Below are positions 9,029 through 17,962 of a stretch of DNA of 64,000 bases, one piece after another. Each line of letters begins with the position of its first letter. Position 1 is the stretch's first letter. The notes under the pieces are model-generated. The model had not been told where the DNA came from, did no database searches, and saw nothing but the letters and a program-made list of their open reading frames with translations. Source of the DNA: JABCPE02 sp963530615 (GTDB lineage: Bacteria > Bacteroidota > Bacteroidia > Flavobacteriales > Weeksellaceae); assembly GCA_963530615.1 (NCBI GenBank), contig CAUSDX010000005.1:25342-89341 (forward strand), written 5' to 3'. The translations under genes and the position numbers were made by a program.

Positions 9029-10294
9029 TTAGTAAACTTTTTCTCCATTTACAAAAGTAGCGACGGGCCATCCAGAGCATTCCCAACCATGAAAAGGAGT
9101 ATTTCTTCCTTTGGAAACAAAAGTGTTTTTATCTATTTTTTCGGTTTTTTGAAGGTCAATAATTGTTAAATCCGCATAATATCCTACCTCTATTTTTCCT
9201 ATTTTTTCTAGTTTGAAAACATTGGCAGGTTTTATTGTCATCCAGTCTATCAGTTGTTTTAAACTCCATCTTCCTGTTTTTACAAATTTGGTGTAAAGTA
9301 CAGGAAAAGCAGTTTCAAACCCTACAATTCCAAAAGGAGAATTATACATTCCTTGGCTTTTTTCTTCTTCGGTATGAGGTGCATGGTCGGTAGCGATGCA
9401 ATCTATAATTCCTTCTTCTATCCCTTTGATGAGAGCCTCTCTATCTTCTTTTGCTCGGAGGGGAGGGTTCATTTTATAGTTAGTATCCATGGACGGAATA
9501 TCATCTTCGGTTAAAACCAAATGATGTGGAGAAACTTCGGCGGTTACATTGATTCCAGCTTTTTTTCCATCTGCAATAACTCTCACGGATTCTTTTGTGG
9601 ATACATGACAAACATGATAGTGAGCACCAGTGGCTTCAGCTAAAAGAATATCACGAGCAATATGGACTGATTCACAAACGCTTGGGATACCTTTTAATCC
9701 TAATTCTTTAGCTTTTTCTCCATCGTGAATACAGCCACCCAAAATTAGAGAATTATCTTCACAATGTGCCACGATAGGGAGTTCTACTTTTTCGGCTTCT
9801 TTCATAGCTTCAAACATGATTTTTGCTTCTTGAACTCCCACACCATCATCAGTAAATCCTACTGCACCTTTTTCTTTTAAGATTTTAAAATTAGTTATTT
9901 TTTGCCCCATAGAATCTTCCGTAATAGCTCCATAAGGTCTAATTTTGATTATAGAAGATTGTTGAATTCTTTTTAGTAAATCGTCAAAACGCTCCGCACG
10001 GTCAGGTACGGGGTTAGTGTTTGGCATAGGACAAATCGTGGTGTATCCACCTTTTGCAGCGGAACGAGAACCAGTAGCAATGGTTTCTTTATGCTCTCCT
10101 CCAGGTTCCCGAAGATGAACATGCACATCAATGAACCCAGGGCTGATGAAGTGTCTATTGGCATCAATAATTTCGGCGTTTTTTTTATCTATTTTTTCCG
10201 AAATTTCTGTAATGATGCCATTTTCTATCAGTAGGTCTTTTGAGATGAGGTTTCCTTGTGCATCAAGGATTTTTCCATTTTTAATTATTTTCAT
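9029..10294 (-). CDS. pyrC: Dihydroorotase, class I
   Basis: A 421-residue amidohydrolase that cyclises carbamoyl-aspartate to dihydroorotate, the third step of pyrimidine synthesis. Metal ligands are visible: HxH in FIDVHVHLREPG near residue 58, later His residues in VAHCEDN and YHVCHVSTKE, and the catalytic Asp in IATDHAPH. Length and the GFIDVHVHLREPG signature fit the class I (PyrC/allantoinase-like) type with an intact active site, so it is not a pseudo-dihydroorotase. It follows pyrB after a four-base gap and precedes carA in the same operon. Confidence 0.95.
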   Translation of the reverse strand: MKIIKNGKILDAQGNLISKDLLIENGIITEISEKIDKKNAEIIDANRHFISPGFIDVHVHLREPGGEHKETIATGSRSAAKGGYTTICPMPNTNPVPDRAERFDDLLKRIQQSSIIKIRPYGAITEDSMGQKITNFKILKEKGAVGFTDDGVGVQEAKIMFEAMKEAEKVELPIVAHCEDNSLILGGCIHDGEKAKELGLKGIPSVCESVHIARDILLAEATGAHYHVCHVSTKESVRVIADGKKAGINVTAEVSPHHLVLTEDDIPSMDTNYKMNPPLRAKEDREALIKGIEEGIIDCIATDHAPHTEEEKSQGMYNSPFGIVGFETAFPVLYTKFVKTGRWSLKQLIDWMTIKPANVFKLEKIGKIEVGYYADLTIIDLQKTEKIDKNTFVSKGRNTPFHGWECSGWPVATFVNGEKVY

Positions 10295-10298
10295 AATC

Positions 10299-11213
10299 TT
10301 AATTTTTTGTTGATTTTATTTCTTCAAATAAGAAACCTTTTTGTTCCAAAGTATTTTTCAGAATGGCCATTCTTGCAAAAACGCCATTTTCCATTTGCTT
10401 AAAAATTCTGGAGCGGGAGCATTCTATCAAATCACTGTCTATTTCTACACCTCTATTGATAGGAGCAGGATGCATTATAATTGCTGATTTTTTCATTTTT
10501 TGTTCTCGTTCTTTGGTCAGTCCGTATTGTTGTAGGTAGTTTTTCACGGAGAATGATTTTTGATTATCGTGTCTTTCATGTTGTATTCTTAAAAGCATTA
10601 AAACATCAATCTCTGATATGATTTGGTCTAATTCTTTAAAATTCCCTTGTTGAGATAAATCATTTTTATTGCACCATTCTCTTGGGCCAGAAAAATATAT
10701 TTCAGCACCTAATTTTTTTAAAGCAGTAGAAGTAGAATTTGCGACACGACTATGCTTAATATCTCCCACAATAGCGACTTTTAAGTTTTCAAAAGAGCCA
10801 AATTCTTGCTGAATAGTCATCAAGTCAAGTATCGTTTGGCTTGGGTGTTCTCCAGTGCCATCACCTCCATTGATGATATTTATGTCAATATTTTTTAACT
10901 CATTATAATATTCATTTTGTGGGTGGCGAATAACTGCTAAATTTATACCGATGGATTGAAGAGTTTTTATTGTATCATAGAGATTTTCTCCTTTATTTAC
11001 AGAGCTTTGAGAAACATCAAAGGGGATGACATTAAGACCAAGTTTCCTTTCCGCGACTTCAAAACTTATTTTTGTCCTTGTGCTATTTTCAAAAAAAAGA
11101 TTTGAAACGAAAATAGATTCTTTAGCTTTAAATTCTTTCCCATTGGCTATTTCTAGTGCTTGGCTAAGAATGTTTAGAATTTCTTCATTACTAAGAGATG
11201 ATACATTGAGCAT
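10299..11213 (-). CDS. pyrB: Aspartate carbamoyltransferase catalytic subunit
   Basis: A 304-residue ATCase. The carbamoyl-phosphate loop is FFENSTRTKISFE, and the HPSQTILDLMTI motif and the C-terminal HPAPINRG motif are present. It condenses carbamoyl phosphate with aspartate. No pyrI regulatory subunit gene is nearby. The ATG at 11213 (MLNVSSLS) is chosen over a TTG at 11255, because that TTG lies inside the terminator hairpin and would add an atypical Phe/Tyr-rich extension. It is the first enzyme gene of the operon, downstream of a leader peptide and an attenuator-like terminator. Confidence 0.96.
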   Translation of the reverse strand: MLNVSSLSNEEILNILSQALEIANGKEFKAKESIFVSNLFFENSTRTKISFEVAERKLGLNVIPFDVSQSSVNKGENLYDTIKTLQSIGINLAVIRHPQNEYYNELKNIDINIINGGDGTGEHPSQTILDLMTIQQEFGSFENLKVAIVGDIKHSRVANSTSTALKKLGAEIYFSGPREWCNKNDLSQQGNFKELDQIISEIDVLMLLRIQHERHDNQKSFSVKNYLQQYGLTKEREQKMKKSAIIMHPAPINRGVEIDSDLIECSRSRIFKQMENGVFARMAILKNTLEQKGFLFEEIKSTKN

Positions 11214-11237
11214 AAAATAATAGTATTTTTTATGGAT

Positions 11238-11268
11238 ATAAAAAAACGAAGTCAATATTGACTTCGTT
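11238..11268 (-). terminator. Attenuator-like terminator upstream of pyrB
   Basis: A perfect 24-base palindrome (11245-11268; arms AACGAAGTCA and TGACTTCGTT, loop of four) is followed on the minus strand by seven T. It lies between the leader ORF and pyrB. The leader stop codon (11270-11268) touches the first base of the stem. The U-rich 20 bases just before it complete a layout like that of enterobacterial pyrBI attenuators. Confidence 0.8.
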
Positions 11269-11351
11269 TAATAAAATAAATATAATCTTCGGTAGTCTAA
11301 AAAGGCTACATGTTGTCCATCATTTGAAAAGAATATTTTTTCCATTTTCAT
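11268..11351 (-). CDS. Pyrimidine operon leader peptide (27 aa)
   Basis: A short ORF on the minus strand, starting MKMEKIFFSNDG and ending DYRRLYLFY, with TAA at 11270-11268. It sits directly after a -7 promoter element (TACCTTTG, 11364-11357) and directly before a strong terminator, then pyrB. The transcript start is predicted at or next to the first ATG, so translation may be leaderless or may use the second ATG at 11345. The last eight codons are U-rich (TATATTTATTTTAT in the DNA). The expected role is coupling ribosome position to read-through of the terminator when UTP is scarce. Function is inferred from the layout. No similarity to E. coli PyrL is claimed. Confidence 0.6.
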   Translation of the reverse strand: MKMEKIFFSNDGQHVAFLDYRRLYLFY

Positions 11352-11356
11352 TGTTG

Positions 11357-11364
11357 CAAAGGTA
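11357..11364 (-). promoter_or_regulatory. -7 element of the pyr operon promoter
   Basis: TACCTTTG on the minus strand, 6-13 bases upstream of the leader ATG. The matching -33 TTG is not evident, so only half of the consensus is present. Confidence 0.55.
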
Positions 11365-11428
11365 ATAAAAATAATGATACATTGTAAAAAATAATTAAAT
11401 AAAAAATACAAGGAATTTTTGAAAATAT

Positions 11429-11436
11429 TATCTTTG
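11429..11436 (+). promoter_or_regulatory. -7 element of the acs promoter
   Basis: TATCTTTG, 17 bases before the ATG at 11453. It is divergent from the pyr promoter 65 bases away. No clear TTG at the -33 position. Confidence 0.5.
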
Positions 11437-11452
11437 TGCTTCAGCAATAAAA

Positions 11453-13369
11453 ATGTTTTTTATGGACAATTATGTTATTAACAATCTTCCTGATTATTTT
11501 AAACAATATGAAAGGTCTGTGAAAGATCCTAAAAAATTTTGGGGAAATATAGCAGAGGAGAATTTTGTTTGGGAACAAAAATGGAGTAAGGTAGTAAATT
11601 ATGATATAGATGAAGCAAGAATAGAATGGTTTAGAGATGCTAAATTAAATATTACAGAAAATTGTATAGATCGTCATTTAAAATATAGAGCAAGAAAAAC
11701 AGCAATTATTTGGGAGCCTAATAATCCAGATGAAGAAGCTATTTCATTAACCTATCAAGATCTTTATGATAGAGTAGGGAAGATGGCAAATGTTCTTCGT
11801 AGTCAAGGTGTAAAAAAGGGGGATAGAGTATGTATCTATCTACCGATGATAGTAGAATTGCCAGTTGTAATGTTAGCTTGTGCGAGGATTGGGGCTGTTC
11901 ATGTTGTGGTTTTTGCTGGGTTTTCAGCGAATGCTTTGGCTTCAAGGATAAATGATTGTGGATGTGAAGTGGTGGTCTGTGCTGATGGCAGTTACCGAGG
12001 AAACAAAGAGATAGATTTGAAGGGTATTGTAGATGAAGCATTAGAACAATGCCCAAGCGTGAAAAAGGTCCTTGTAGTAAAGAGAACAGGACAAGCAGTG
12101 GAGATGAAATCTGGGCGAGACCTTTGGCTTCAAGAGTTGTTGGACAAATCTTCGGTGGAGAATGTGATGCAGATAATGGATGCAGAAGATCCTTTATTCA
12201 TTCTTTATACCTCTGGTTCTACGGGAAAGCCAAAAGGCATGTTGCACACCTGCGGAGGCTATATGGTTTATACGGGGTATACCTTTAAGAATGTATTTAA
12301 TTATAAAGAAAAAGATATCTTTTGGTGTACGGCAGATATTGGCTGGATTACAGGGCATTCTTATACGCTTTATGGAGCCTTAGCTAATGGTGCTACTACG
12401 GTAATCTTTGAGGGGGTACCAACCTATCCTAATCCTGACCGATTCTGGGAGGTAATTGAGAAGCATAAGGTTACCCATTTCTACACCGCACCTACAGCGA
12501 TTCGTTCCTTGGGGAAAGAGAATACAGAATGGGTAGAAAAATATGATCTAAGTTCTCTAAGGGTGATAGGAACGGTAGGAGAACCCATCAATGATGAAGC
12601 ATGGAGATGGTATAATGACCATGTTGGGAAGAAGCGTTGCCCAATTGTAGATACTTGGTGGCAGACTGAGACTGGAGGAATTCTCATTTCGCCGTTAGCT
12701 TTTATAACACCGACAAAACCTACTTATGCTACCCTTCCCTTACCGGGAGTACAACCTGTATTGATGAATGAGAAAGGTATAGAGGTGGAAGGCAATCAAG
12801 TAGAGGGAAATCTTTGTGTGGCCTACCCTTGGCCATCTATCGCGAGAACCATTTGGGGGGATCATGAGCGTTATAAGGATACTTATTTTAAGGCATTCCC
12901 TGGTAAGTTCTTTACAGGAGATGCTGCACTAAGAGATGAAACGGGTTATTATAGAATCACAGGGAGAGTAGATGATGTGATTATCGTTTCTGGGCATAAT
13001 TTGGGAACAGCACCAATAGAAGACGCTATCAACGAACACCAATCCGTTGCCGAAAGTGCTATTGTCGGTTATCCGCATGATATTAAAGGAAATGCACTCT
13101 ATGGCTATGTGATTCTTAAAGGATTTAGCGAAGATAGAAACCGCGACAGAGTGAGAAGGGAGATTAACCAACTTATCTCTGACCAAGTGGGGCCAATCGC
13201 TAAATTAGATAAAATACAATTTGTTTCTGCCTTACCGAAAACTCGTTCAGGCAAGATTGTGAGAAGGATTTTGAGGAAAATTGCGGAAGGGGATTTGAAC
13301 AGCTTTGGGGATACTTCTACGCTAACGAACCCAGAGGTGATAGAGGACATCGTAAATGAAAGATTATAA
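11453..13369 (+). CDS. acsA: Acetyl-CoA synthetase (AMP-forming)
   Basis: A 638-residue acetate:CoA ligase of normal length. It has the N-terminal ACS domain (PDYFKQYERSVKDPKKFW), the ATP-binding loop YTSGSTGKPKG, the acetate-pocket region DTWWQTETGG, and the C-terminal PKTRSGKIVRRIL motif whose lysine is the catalytic residue that is acetylated in this family. It activates acetate through acetyl-AMP. The start may be at 11453 or at the second ATG at 11462. A sodium:solute symporter gene follows after the repeat array, so acetate or another carboxylate may be its substrate (inference). Confidence 0.97.
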   Translation: MFFMDNYVINNLPDYFKQYERSVKDPKKFWGNIAEENFVWEQKWSKVVNYDIDEARIEWFRDAKLNITENCIDRHLKYRARKTAIIWEPNNPDEEAISLTYQDLYDRVGKMANVLRSQGVKKGDRVCIYLPMIVELPVVMLACARIGAVHVVVFAGFSANALASRINDCGCEVVVCADGSYRGNKEIDLKGIVDEALEQCPSVKKVLVVKRTGQAVEMKSGRDLWLQELLDKSSVENVMQIMDAEDPLFILYTSGSTGKPKGMLHTCGGYMVYTGYTFKNVFNYKEKDIFWCTADIGWITGHSYTLYGALANGATTVIFEGVPTYPNPDRFWEVIEKHKVTHFYTAPTAIRSLGKENTEWVEKYDLSSLRVIGTVGEPINDEAWRWYNDHVGKKRCPIVDTWWQTETGGILISPLAFITPTKPTYATLPLPGVQPVLMNEKGIEVEGNQVEGNLCVAYPWPSIARTIWGDHERYKDTYFKAFPGKFFTGDAALRDETGYYRITGRVDDVIIVSGHNLGTAPIEDAINEHQSVAESAIVGYPHDIKGNALYGYVILKGFSEDRNRDRVRREINQLISDQVGPIAKLDKIQFVSALPKTRSGKIVRRILRKIAEGDLNSFGDTSTLTNPEVIEDIVNERL

Positions 13370-13385
13370 GCCCTTGATATAAAAA

Positions 13386-13420
13386 CAAGAAAGAGTTTTA
13401 CTTCGGTAAGGCTCTTTTCT
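13386..13420 (+). terminator. Terminator-like hairpin after acs with UUCG loop
   Basis: Arms AAGAAAGAG and CTCTTTTCTT, continued by TTTTAC/GTAAGG with two G-U pairs, close on a C(UUCG)G tetraloop. The T-run is weak, so it may also act as an mRNA 3' stabiliser. Confidence 0.65.
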
Positions 13421-13447
13421 TATGTGAACCAAAATTAGTTTTCATTA

Positions 13448-13708
13448 TCCCAAGTTGGGAAAACGAGAATTAAAACTCAGGCACATTGTCCCAAATTGGG
13501 AAAGTGTGAATGGGAATAAAAGTTGTCCGTCCCAGTTTAGAACAAAGAGAATGAAAACTTAGGCATATCGTCCCAAGTTGGGAAAGTGTGAATGGAAATT
13601 TATTGAGTGAATCTCTATCCGAGAAAGTATGAATGAAAATAAAAGTAAGCTGTTTCACTCCGAGATGATGAGAATTAAAATTCAGGCACGCCATCTCGGA
13701 ATGATACC
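13448..13708. repeat. Degenerate tandem array, 41-bp period, six units plus a partial seventh
   Basis: Unit starts at 13448, 13489, 13530, 13571, 13612, 13653 and 13694 are spaced by exactly 41 bases. Units 1, 2 and 4 open with the dyad TCCCAAnTTGGGA. The rest of the unit alternates between a GAGAATTAAAA-CTCAGGCA type (units 1, 3, 6) and a GTGTGAATGG-AATAAAAG type (units 2, 4, 5). Units 6 and 7 can also pair through CCGAGATG and CATCTCGG. The array fills most of the 440-base gap between acs and the symporter. No protein frame explains it. Confidence 0.85.
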
Positions 13709-13810
13709 ATGTGTTTAGGTTCTCAATGAGATAAATTTTAGTTTGAAAAATCTTGATTTTATTGCAGATAAAGGATTAAATTTCATATCATTGCTAAAAA
13801 ATTAAACAAA

Positions 13811-15250
13811 ATGATTTCACCAACATTATTATTAGGTATAATTTTAGGATACTTTGGGCTGTTGTTATTTATTTCTTGGCTTACCAGTAGAGGGAGTAAT
13901 AATGATAGCTTCTTTATTGGTAATCGTATGGGCGACTGGCGGTTAGTCGCATTTGGGATGATAGGTTCTACACTCTCTGGGGTTACTTTTGTGAGTGTGC
14001 CAGGTACAGTGGGGACGGATGGTTTTAGTTACCTACAGATTACATTAGGCTATATGATAGGTTATGCCATCATTGCTTATGTCTTGCTTCCCATATATTA
14101 TAGGATGCAGTTAACTTCTATTTATACTTATCTACAAGAGCGAATGGGAGAAAAAACCTATAAAACGGGAGCATTGATATTTATTGTATCCAAGTTAGTA
14201 GGTGCAACGGCGAGAGTGTATTTAGCAGTAAATATTCTCCAGCTGATGGTATTGGATAGCTTTGGTGTTCCTTTCTGGCTCACTACTTTACTTACTCTCC
14301 TGATGATTATTCTCTATACTTACAAAGGGGGAGTGAGAACTATTATTTATACTGATACTCTCCAAACTTCAGCCATGCTCCTTGGGCTTGTGGCATGTGT
14401 GGTTTATATTCTTCATGATATGAATCTAAGTATGGGGGAGAGTTTATCACTTATGGATAGCAATGGCTACTTGAAGGTGTTTGATTTTAATGTAATAAAT
14501 GCAAGTTTCTTCATAAAGCAGATATTAGCAGGAGCATTTATTACTATCGCTATGACAGGGATAGACCAAGATATGATGCAGAAAAATATCTCTGTTTCTA
14601 ATCTAAAAGATAGTCAAAAGAATATGCTCATCCTAAGTTTTGTTTTATTAGGAATGATTATGATTTTCTTATACATGGGCGGTATGTTACATCTTTTCGC
14701 TGAGAAAGAAGGAATAACGGCAACGAAGGACCAGCTTTTCCCTGTGGCGGCACTTAATTATATGTCTCCGCTTATAGGTATTACTTTTATTATAGGACTA
14801 ATTTCTGCATTTTGCTCGAGTGCGGATGGGGCAATGACTGCCATAACATCTTCTATTTGCATTGATATTTTTGGAATTAAAGACAAAGAATGGTCAGACC
14901 AAAAAAAGGAAACATTCCGAAAAAAAATACATATTGGAGTTACCCTTTCCTTCCTATTAATGGTTCTTGTGTTTAAGTGGATTAATGATGGCTCTATGAT
15001 AGGGCTTATTTTGAAGTTGGCGGGTTATACTTACGGACCATTATTGGGACTTTTTGCTTTTGGGATTTTCACTAAGTTTAAGATACGAGATGCTTTGGTG
15101 CCATTGGTTTGTGTTTTGTCGCCAATTCTTACATATATTATAGACCAGCACCAAGTTTTGCTCTTTGGAGATTTTAAAATAGGTTTAGAGCTTTTGATTA
15201 TCAATGGGGGAATTACTTTTTTAGGGCTATTTCTGATTAGGAAAAAGTAG
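13811..15250 (+). CDS. Sodium:solute symporter (SSS family)
   Basis: A 479-residue membrane protein with about 13 predicted transmembrane segments. SSS-family hallmarks are visible: a SFFIGNRMGDWRL stretch after the first helix, SGVTFVSVPG, YTYKGGVRTIIYTDTLQ, and the GLISAFCSSADGAMTAITS segment that forms part of the sodium site. The family couples sugar, amino acid, carboxylate or sialate uptake to sodium. The neighbour acs suggests a carboxylate such as acetate, but the sequence does not fix the substrate. It is preceded by the 41-bp array and has no clear promoter of its own. Confidence 0.88.
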   Translation: MISPTLLLGIILGYFGLLLFISWLTSRGSNNDSFFIGNRMGDWRLVAFGMIGSTLSGVTFVSVPGTVGTDGFSYLQITLGYMIGYAIIAYVLLPIYYRMQLTSIYTYLQERMGEKTYKTGALIFIVSKLVGATARVYLAVNILQLMVLDSFGVPFWLTTLLTLLMIILYTYKGGVRTIIYTDTLQTSAMLLGLVACVVYILHDMNLSMGESLSLMDSNGYLKVFDFNVINASFFIKQILAGAFITIAMTGIDQDMMQKNISVSNLKDSQKNMLILSFVLLGMIMIFLYMGGMLHLFAEKEGITATKDQLFPVAALNYMSPLIGITFIIGLISAFCSSADGAMTAITSSICIDIFGIKDKEWSDQKKETFRKKIHIGVTLSFLLMVLVFKWINDGSMIGLILKLAGYTYGPLLGLFAFGIFTKFKIRDALVPLVCVLSPILTYIIDQHQVLLFGDFKIGLELLIINGGITFLGLFLIRKK

Positions 15251-15291
15251 TGTTAGCATCAATTATCTTCCTATTTTATAAATAAAATCGT

Positions 15292-15299
15292 TAATTTTG
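15292..15299 (+). promoter_or_regulatory. -7 element of the alaS promoter
   Basis: TAATTTTG, 33 bases upstream of the alaS ATG. No TTG at the expected -33 position. Confidence 0.5.
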
Positions 15300-15331
15300 C
15301 CCATATTAATATAGTTAATAAAAGAAGAGTT

Positions 15332-17926
15332 ATGACTTCACAAGAAATAAGACAAAAATATTTAGATTTTTTTAGAAGTAAAGGACATCATATAGTACCT
15401 TCTGCACCAATAGTTCTGAAAGATGATCCTACACTGATGTTTTCCAATTCAGGAATGACACAGTTTAAGGATTTCTTTTTAGGGTATAAAGAACCAACCT
15501 CTACCAAGGTGGCTGATACTCAAAAGTGCCTTCGCGTATCTGGAAAGCATAATGATTTAGATGATGTGGGGCGAGATACTTATCATCATACAATGTTTGA
15601 GATGCTCGGCAACTGGTCTTTTGGAGATTATTTCAAAAAAGAGGCGATTGCTTGGGCGTGGGAGCTTTTGACAGAAGTTTATAAGATTCCGAAGGAGAAT
15701 ATCTATGTGACGATTTTTGAGGGAGATACTACGGAGAATTTGGAACGAGACCAAGAGGCTTATGATTTTTGGAAAGTACATATTTCTGAAGATAGAATTA
15801 TTAATGGAAATAAAAAGGATAATTTTTGGGAAATGGGTGAGCAAGGTCCGTGTGGTCCATGTTCTGAAATTCATGTAGATTTAAGATCTGCAGAAGAAAA
15901 AGCCAAAATCTCAGGAAAAGAATTAGTAAATAAAGACCATCCGCAGGTGGTGGAAATTTGGAATCTCGTGTTTATGGAATTTAACAGAAAAGCCGATGGC
16001 TCTTTGGAGAAATTACCAAAACAAAATGTGGATACAGGAATGGGATTTGAGCGTCTTTGTATGGCTCTTCAGGGTAAATCTTCTAATTATGATACCGATG
16101 TTTTTACACCTTTGATTGAAAGAGTAGAAGAACTTTCTGGAAAGAAATATACGGGAAAATTAGATGATGAAAAGGATATTGCGATTCGTGTGATTGTGGA
16201 CCATATTAGGGCGGTATCTTTTGCAATTGCTGATGGACAGTTTCCTTCTAATACAGGAGCTGGGTATGTCATTCGCCGAATTTTAAGAAGAGCGGTGAGG
16301 TATGCTTTTACTTTCTTGGAGCAAAAAGAACCATTTTTCTATAAGTTGGTAAGAACATTGGTGATACAAATGGGAGAGGCTTTTCCAGAGTTGGTAAAGA
16401 ATCATACTTTATTAGAAAAAGTGATTAAAGAAGAAGAAGTTTCTTTTTTAAGGACTTTGGAGCAGGGCTTATTGATGCTTGATGCGATGATGAATAATGC
16501 AAAGGAGAAGCAAATTTCTGGCAAGAAGGCTTTTGAGTTGTATGACACTTATGGCTTTCCGATTGATTTGACTATGCTTATTTTAGCAGAAAAAGGTTAT
16601 ACCCTTGATGAAGAAGCTTTTGAAGAGAGTTTGAGAAAACAAAAGGAGCGTTCTCGTGTTGCAGCACAAATGAAAACGGATGATTGGGTAATTATTAATG
16701 ATGACGATGAAGAGTTTATTGGTTATGATACACTAGATGCTGTAGTTCGTATTACCAGATATAGAAAAGTGGAAAGTCAAAAAGAAGGTGTTCGTTATCA
16801 TTTAGTATTTAATGTTACACCATTCTATCCCGAAGGAGGAGGACAGGTAGGTGATAGAGGGATTTTGACTTCAGCAAATGGGGAGACTACTTATATTTTT
16901 GATACAAAGAAAGAGAATAATTTGATTATTCATATCGCAGAGACTTTGCCAAGTAAATTGGAAGACCCTTTTAAAGCCGAAGTTGTAAGTAGATTTTTAA
17001 CAGAAGCAAATCATTCGGCGACACATCTTTTGCATCAGGCGTTAAGGGAAACTTTAGGAACGCATGTGGAGCAGAGAGGTTCTCGTGTAGATTTTGGATC
17101 TCTTCGTTTTGATTTTTCTCATTTCCAAAAAATGAGCGAGGAAGAACTTCGTGAGGTGGAAAAAAAGGTAAATGAGAGAATTCAAGAAAAGATAGAGCTT
17201 AAAGAGTTCAGAAATATTTCTATGCAACAGGCTATGGAAGCAGGTGCAATGGCTTTATTTGGTGAAAAATATGGAGATAAGGTCCGTATGATACAGTTTG
17301 GAGAGAGTAAGGAACTTTGTGGGGGGACTCATGTGAAAAATACGGGGGATATTTGGTATTTTAAGATATTATCAGAGGGGGCAGTTGCAGCAGGTGTTCG
17401 TCGTATAGAAGCCATTACTGGGGAGAAGGTAAAAGAGTATTTGTGGAGTTTAGAAAGTCAAGCAGAAAAATTGACAGAGCTTTTGAAATCAAAGGATTTG
17501 ATAAAATCTGTGGAGAAAGTATTAGATGAGAATGCTCAACTGAAATCTGAATTGGAGCAACTTAAAAGAGAGAAAGTTCAGGCTGAAATTCAAAATTGGA
17601 AAAAAGATTTTATACCACATGGAGATAAACAGATTTTGGTAAAAAGAACCTCATTAGATGCTAATTCAGTGAAGGATATTGTATTTCAATTAAAACGAGA
17701 AATTCCAACTTCATTGATTGTGATTTTATCTGATGCAGGAGAGAAACCGATGATTTCTGTAGGTGTTTCAACAGATTTGGAAAATAAATATCATGCGGGA
17801 AATATCGTGAAAGAGTTAGCAAAAGAAATTCAAGGTGGAGGTGGAGGAAATGCAGGATTTGCTACGGCAGGAGGTAAAAATTTAGAAGGTTTAGTTAATG
17901 CAGAAAAGAAAGCATTAGCATTATAA
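15332..17926 (+). CDS. alaS: Alanyl-tRNA synthetase
   Basis: An 864-residue class II synthetase. The aminoacylation domain opens with TSQEIRQKYLDFFRSKGH and MFSNSGMTQFKDFF. The editing domain carries the HxxxH zinc motif (NHSATHLLHQAL) and the CGGTHV motif. The C-terminal Ala domain ends with a Gly-rich GGGGGNAGFATAGGKN stretch. It charges tRNA-Ala and hydrolyses mischarged Ser/Gly-tRNA-Ala. Length is typical. The gene stands alone with its own promoter and a strong terminator shared with the converging exporter gene. Confidence 0.98.
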   Translation: MTSQEIRQKYLDFFRSKGHHIVPSAPIVLKDDPTLMFSNSGMTQFKDFFLGYKEPTSTKVADTQKCLRVSGKHNDLDDVGRDTYHHTMFEMLGNWSFGDYFKKEAIAWAWELLTEVYKIPKENIYVTIFEGDTTENLERDQEAYDFWKVHISEDRIINGNKKDNFWEMGEQGPCGPCSEIHVDLRSAEEKAKISGKELVNKDHPQVVEIWNLVFMEFNRKADGSLEKLPKQNVDTGMGFERLCMALQGKSSNYDTDVFTPLIERVEELSGKKYTGKLDDEKDIAIRVIVDHIRAVSFAIADGQFPSNTGAGYVIRRILRRAVRYAFTFLEQKEPFFYKLVRTLVIQMGEAFPELVKNHTLLEKVIKEEEVSFLRTLEQGLLMLDAMMNNAKEKQISGKKAFELYDTYGFPIDLTMLILAEKGYTLDEEAFEESLRKQKERSRVAAQMKTDDWVIINDDDEEFIGYDTLDAVVRITRYRKVESQKEGVRYHLVFNVTPFYPEGGGQVGDRGILTSANGETTYIFDTKKENNLIIHIAETLPSKLEDPFKAEVVSRFLTEANHSATHLLHQALRETLGTHVEQRGSRVDFGSLRFDFSHFQKMSEEELREVEKKVNERIQEKIELKEFRNISMQQAMEAGAMALFGEKYGDKVRMIQFGESKELCGGTHVKNTGDIWYFKILSEGAVAAGVRRIEAITGEKVKEYLWSLESQAEKLTELLKSKDLIKSVEKVLDENAQLKSELEQLKREKVQAEIQNWKKDFIPHGDKQILVKRTSLDANSVKDIVFQLKREIPTSLIVILSDAGEKPMISVGVSTDLENKYHAGNIVKELAKEIQGGGGGNAGFATAGGKNLEGLVNAEKKALAL

Positions 17927-17932
17927 ATCAAT

Positions 17933-17962
17933 AAAAAAAGTTCCTTTTAAGGAACTTTTTTT
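17933..17962. terminator. Bidirectional terminator between alaS and the EamA gene
   Basis: A perfect palindrome AAAAAAAGTTCC-TTTTAA-GGAACTTTTTTT with T-runs on both strands. Its right edge overlaps the stop codon of the minus-strand gene. Confidence 0.88.

Noticed and set aside
13470..13694. 74-codon minus-strand ORF
   Set aside because: It is produced by the 41-bp tandem array, because 41 is not a multiple of three and the stop-poor units keep one frame open by chance. It has no promoter or family resemblance.
13448..13708. Possible CRISPR array from regularly spaced repeats
   Set aside because: The whole 41-base unit drifts together, there are no conserved repeats alternating with unique spacers, and no cas genes are present.
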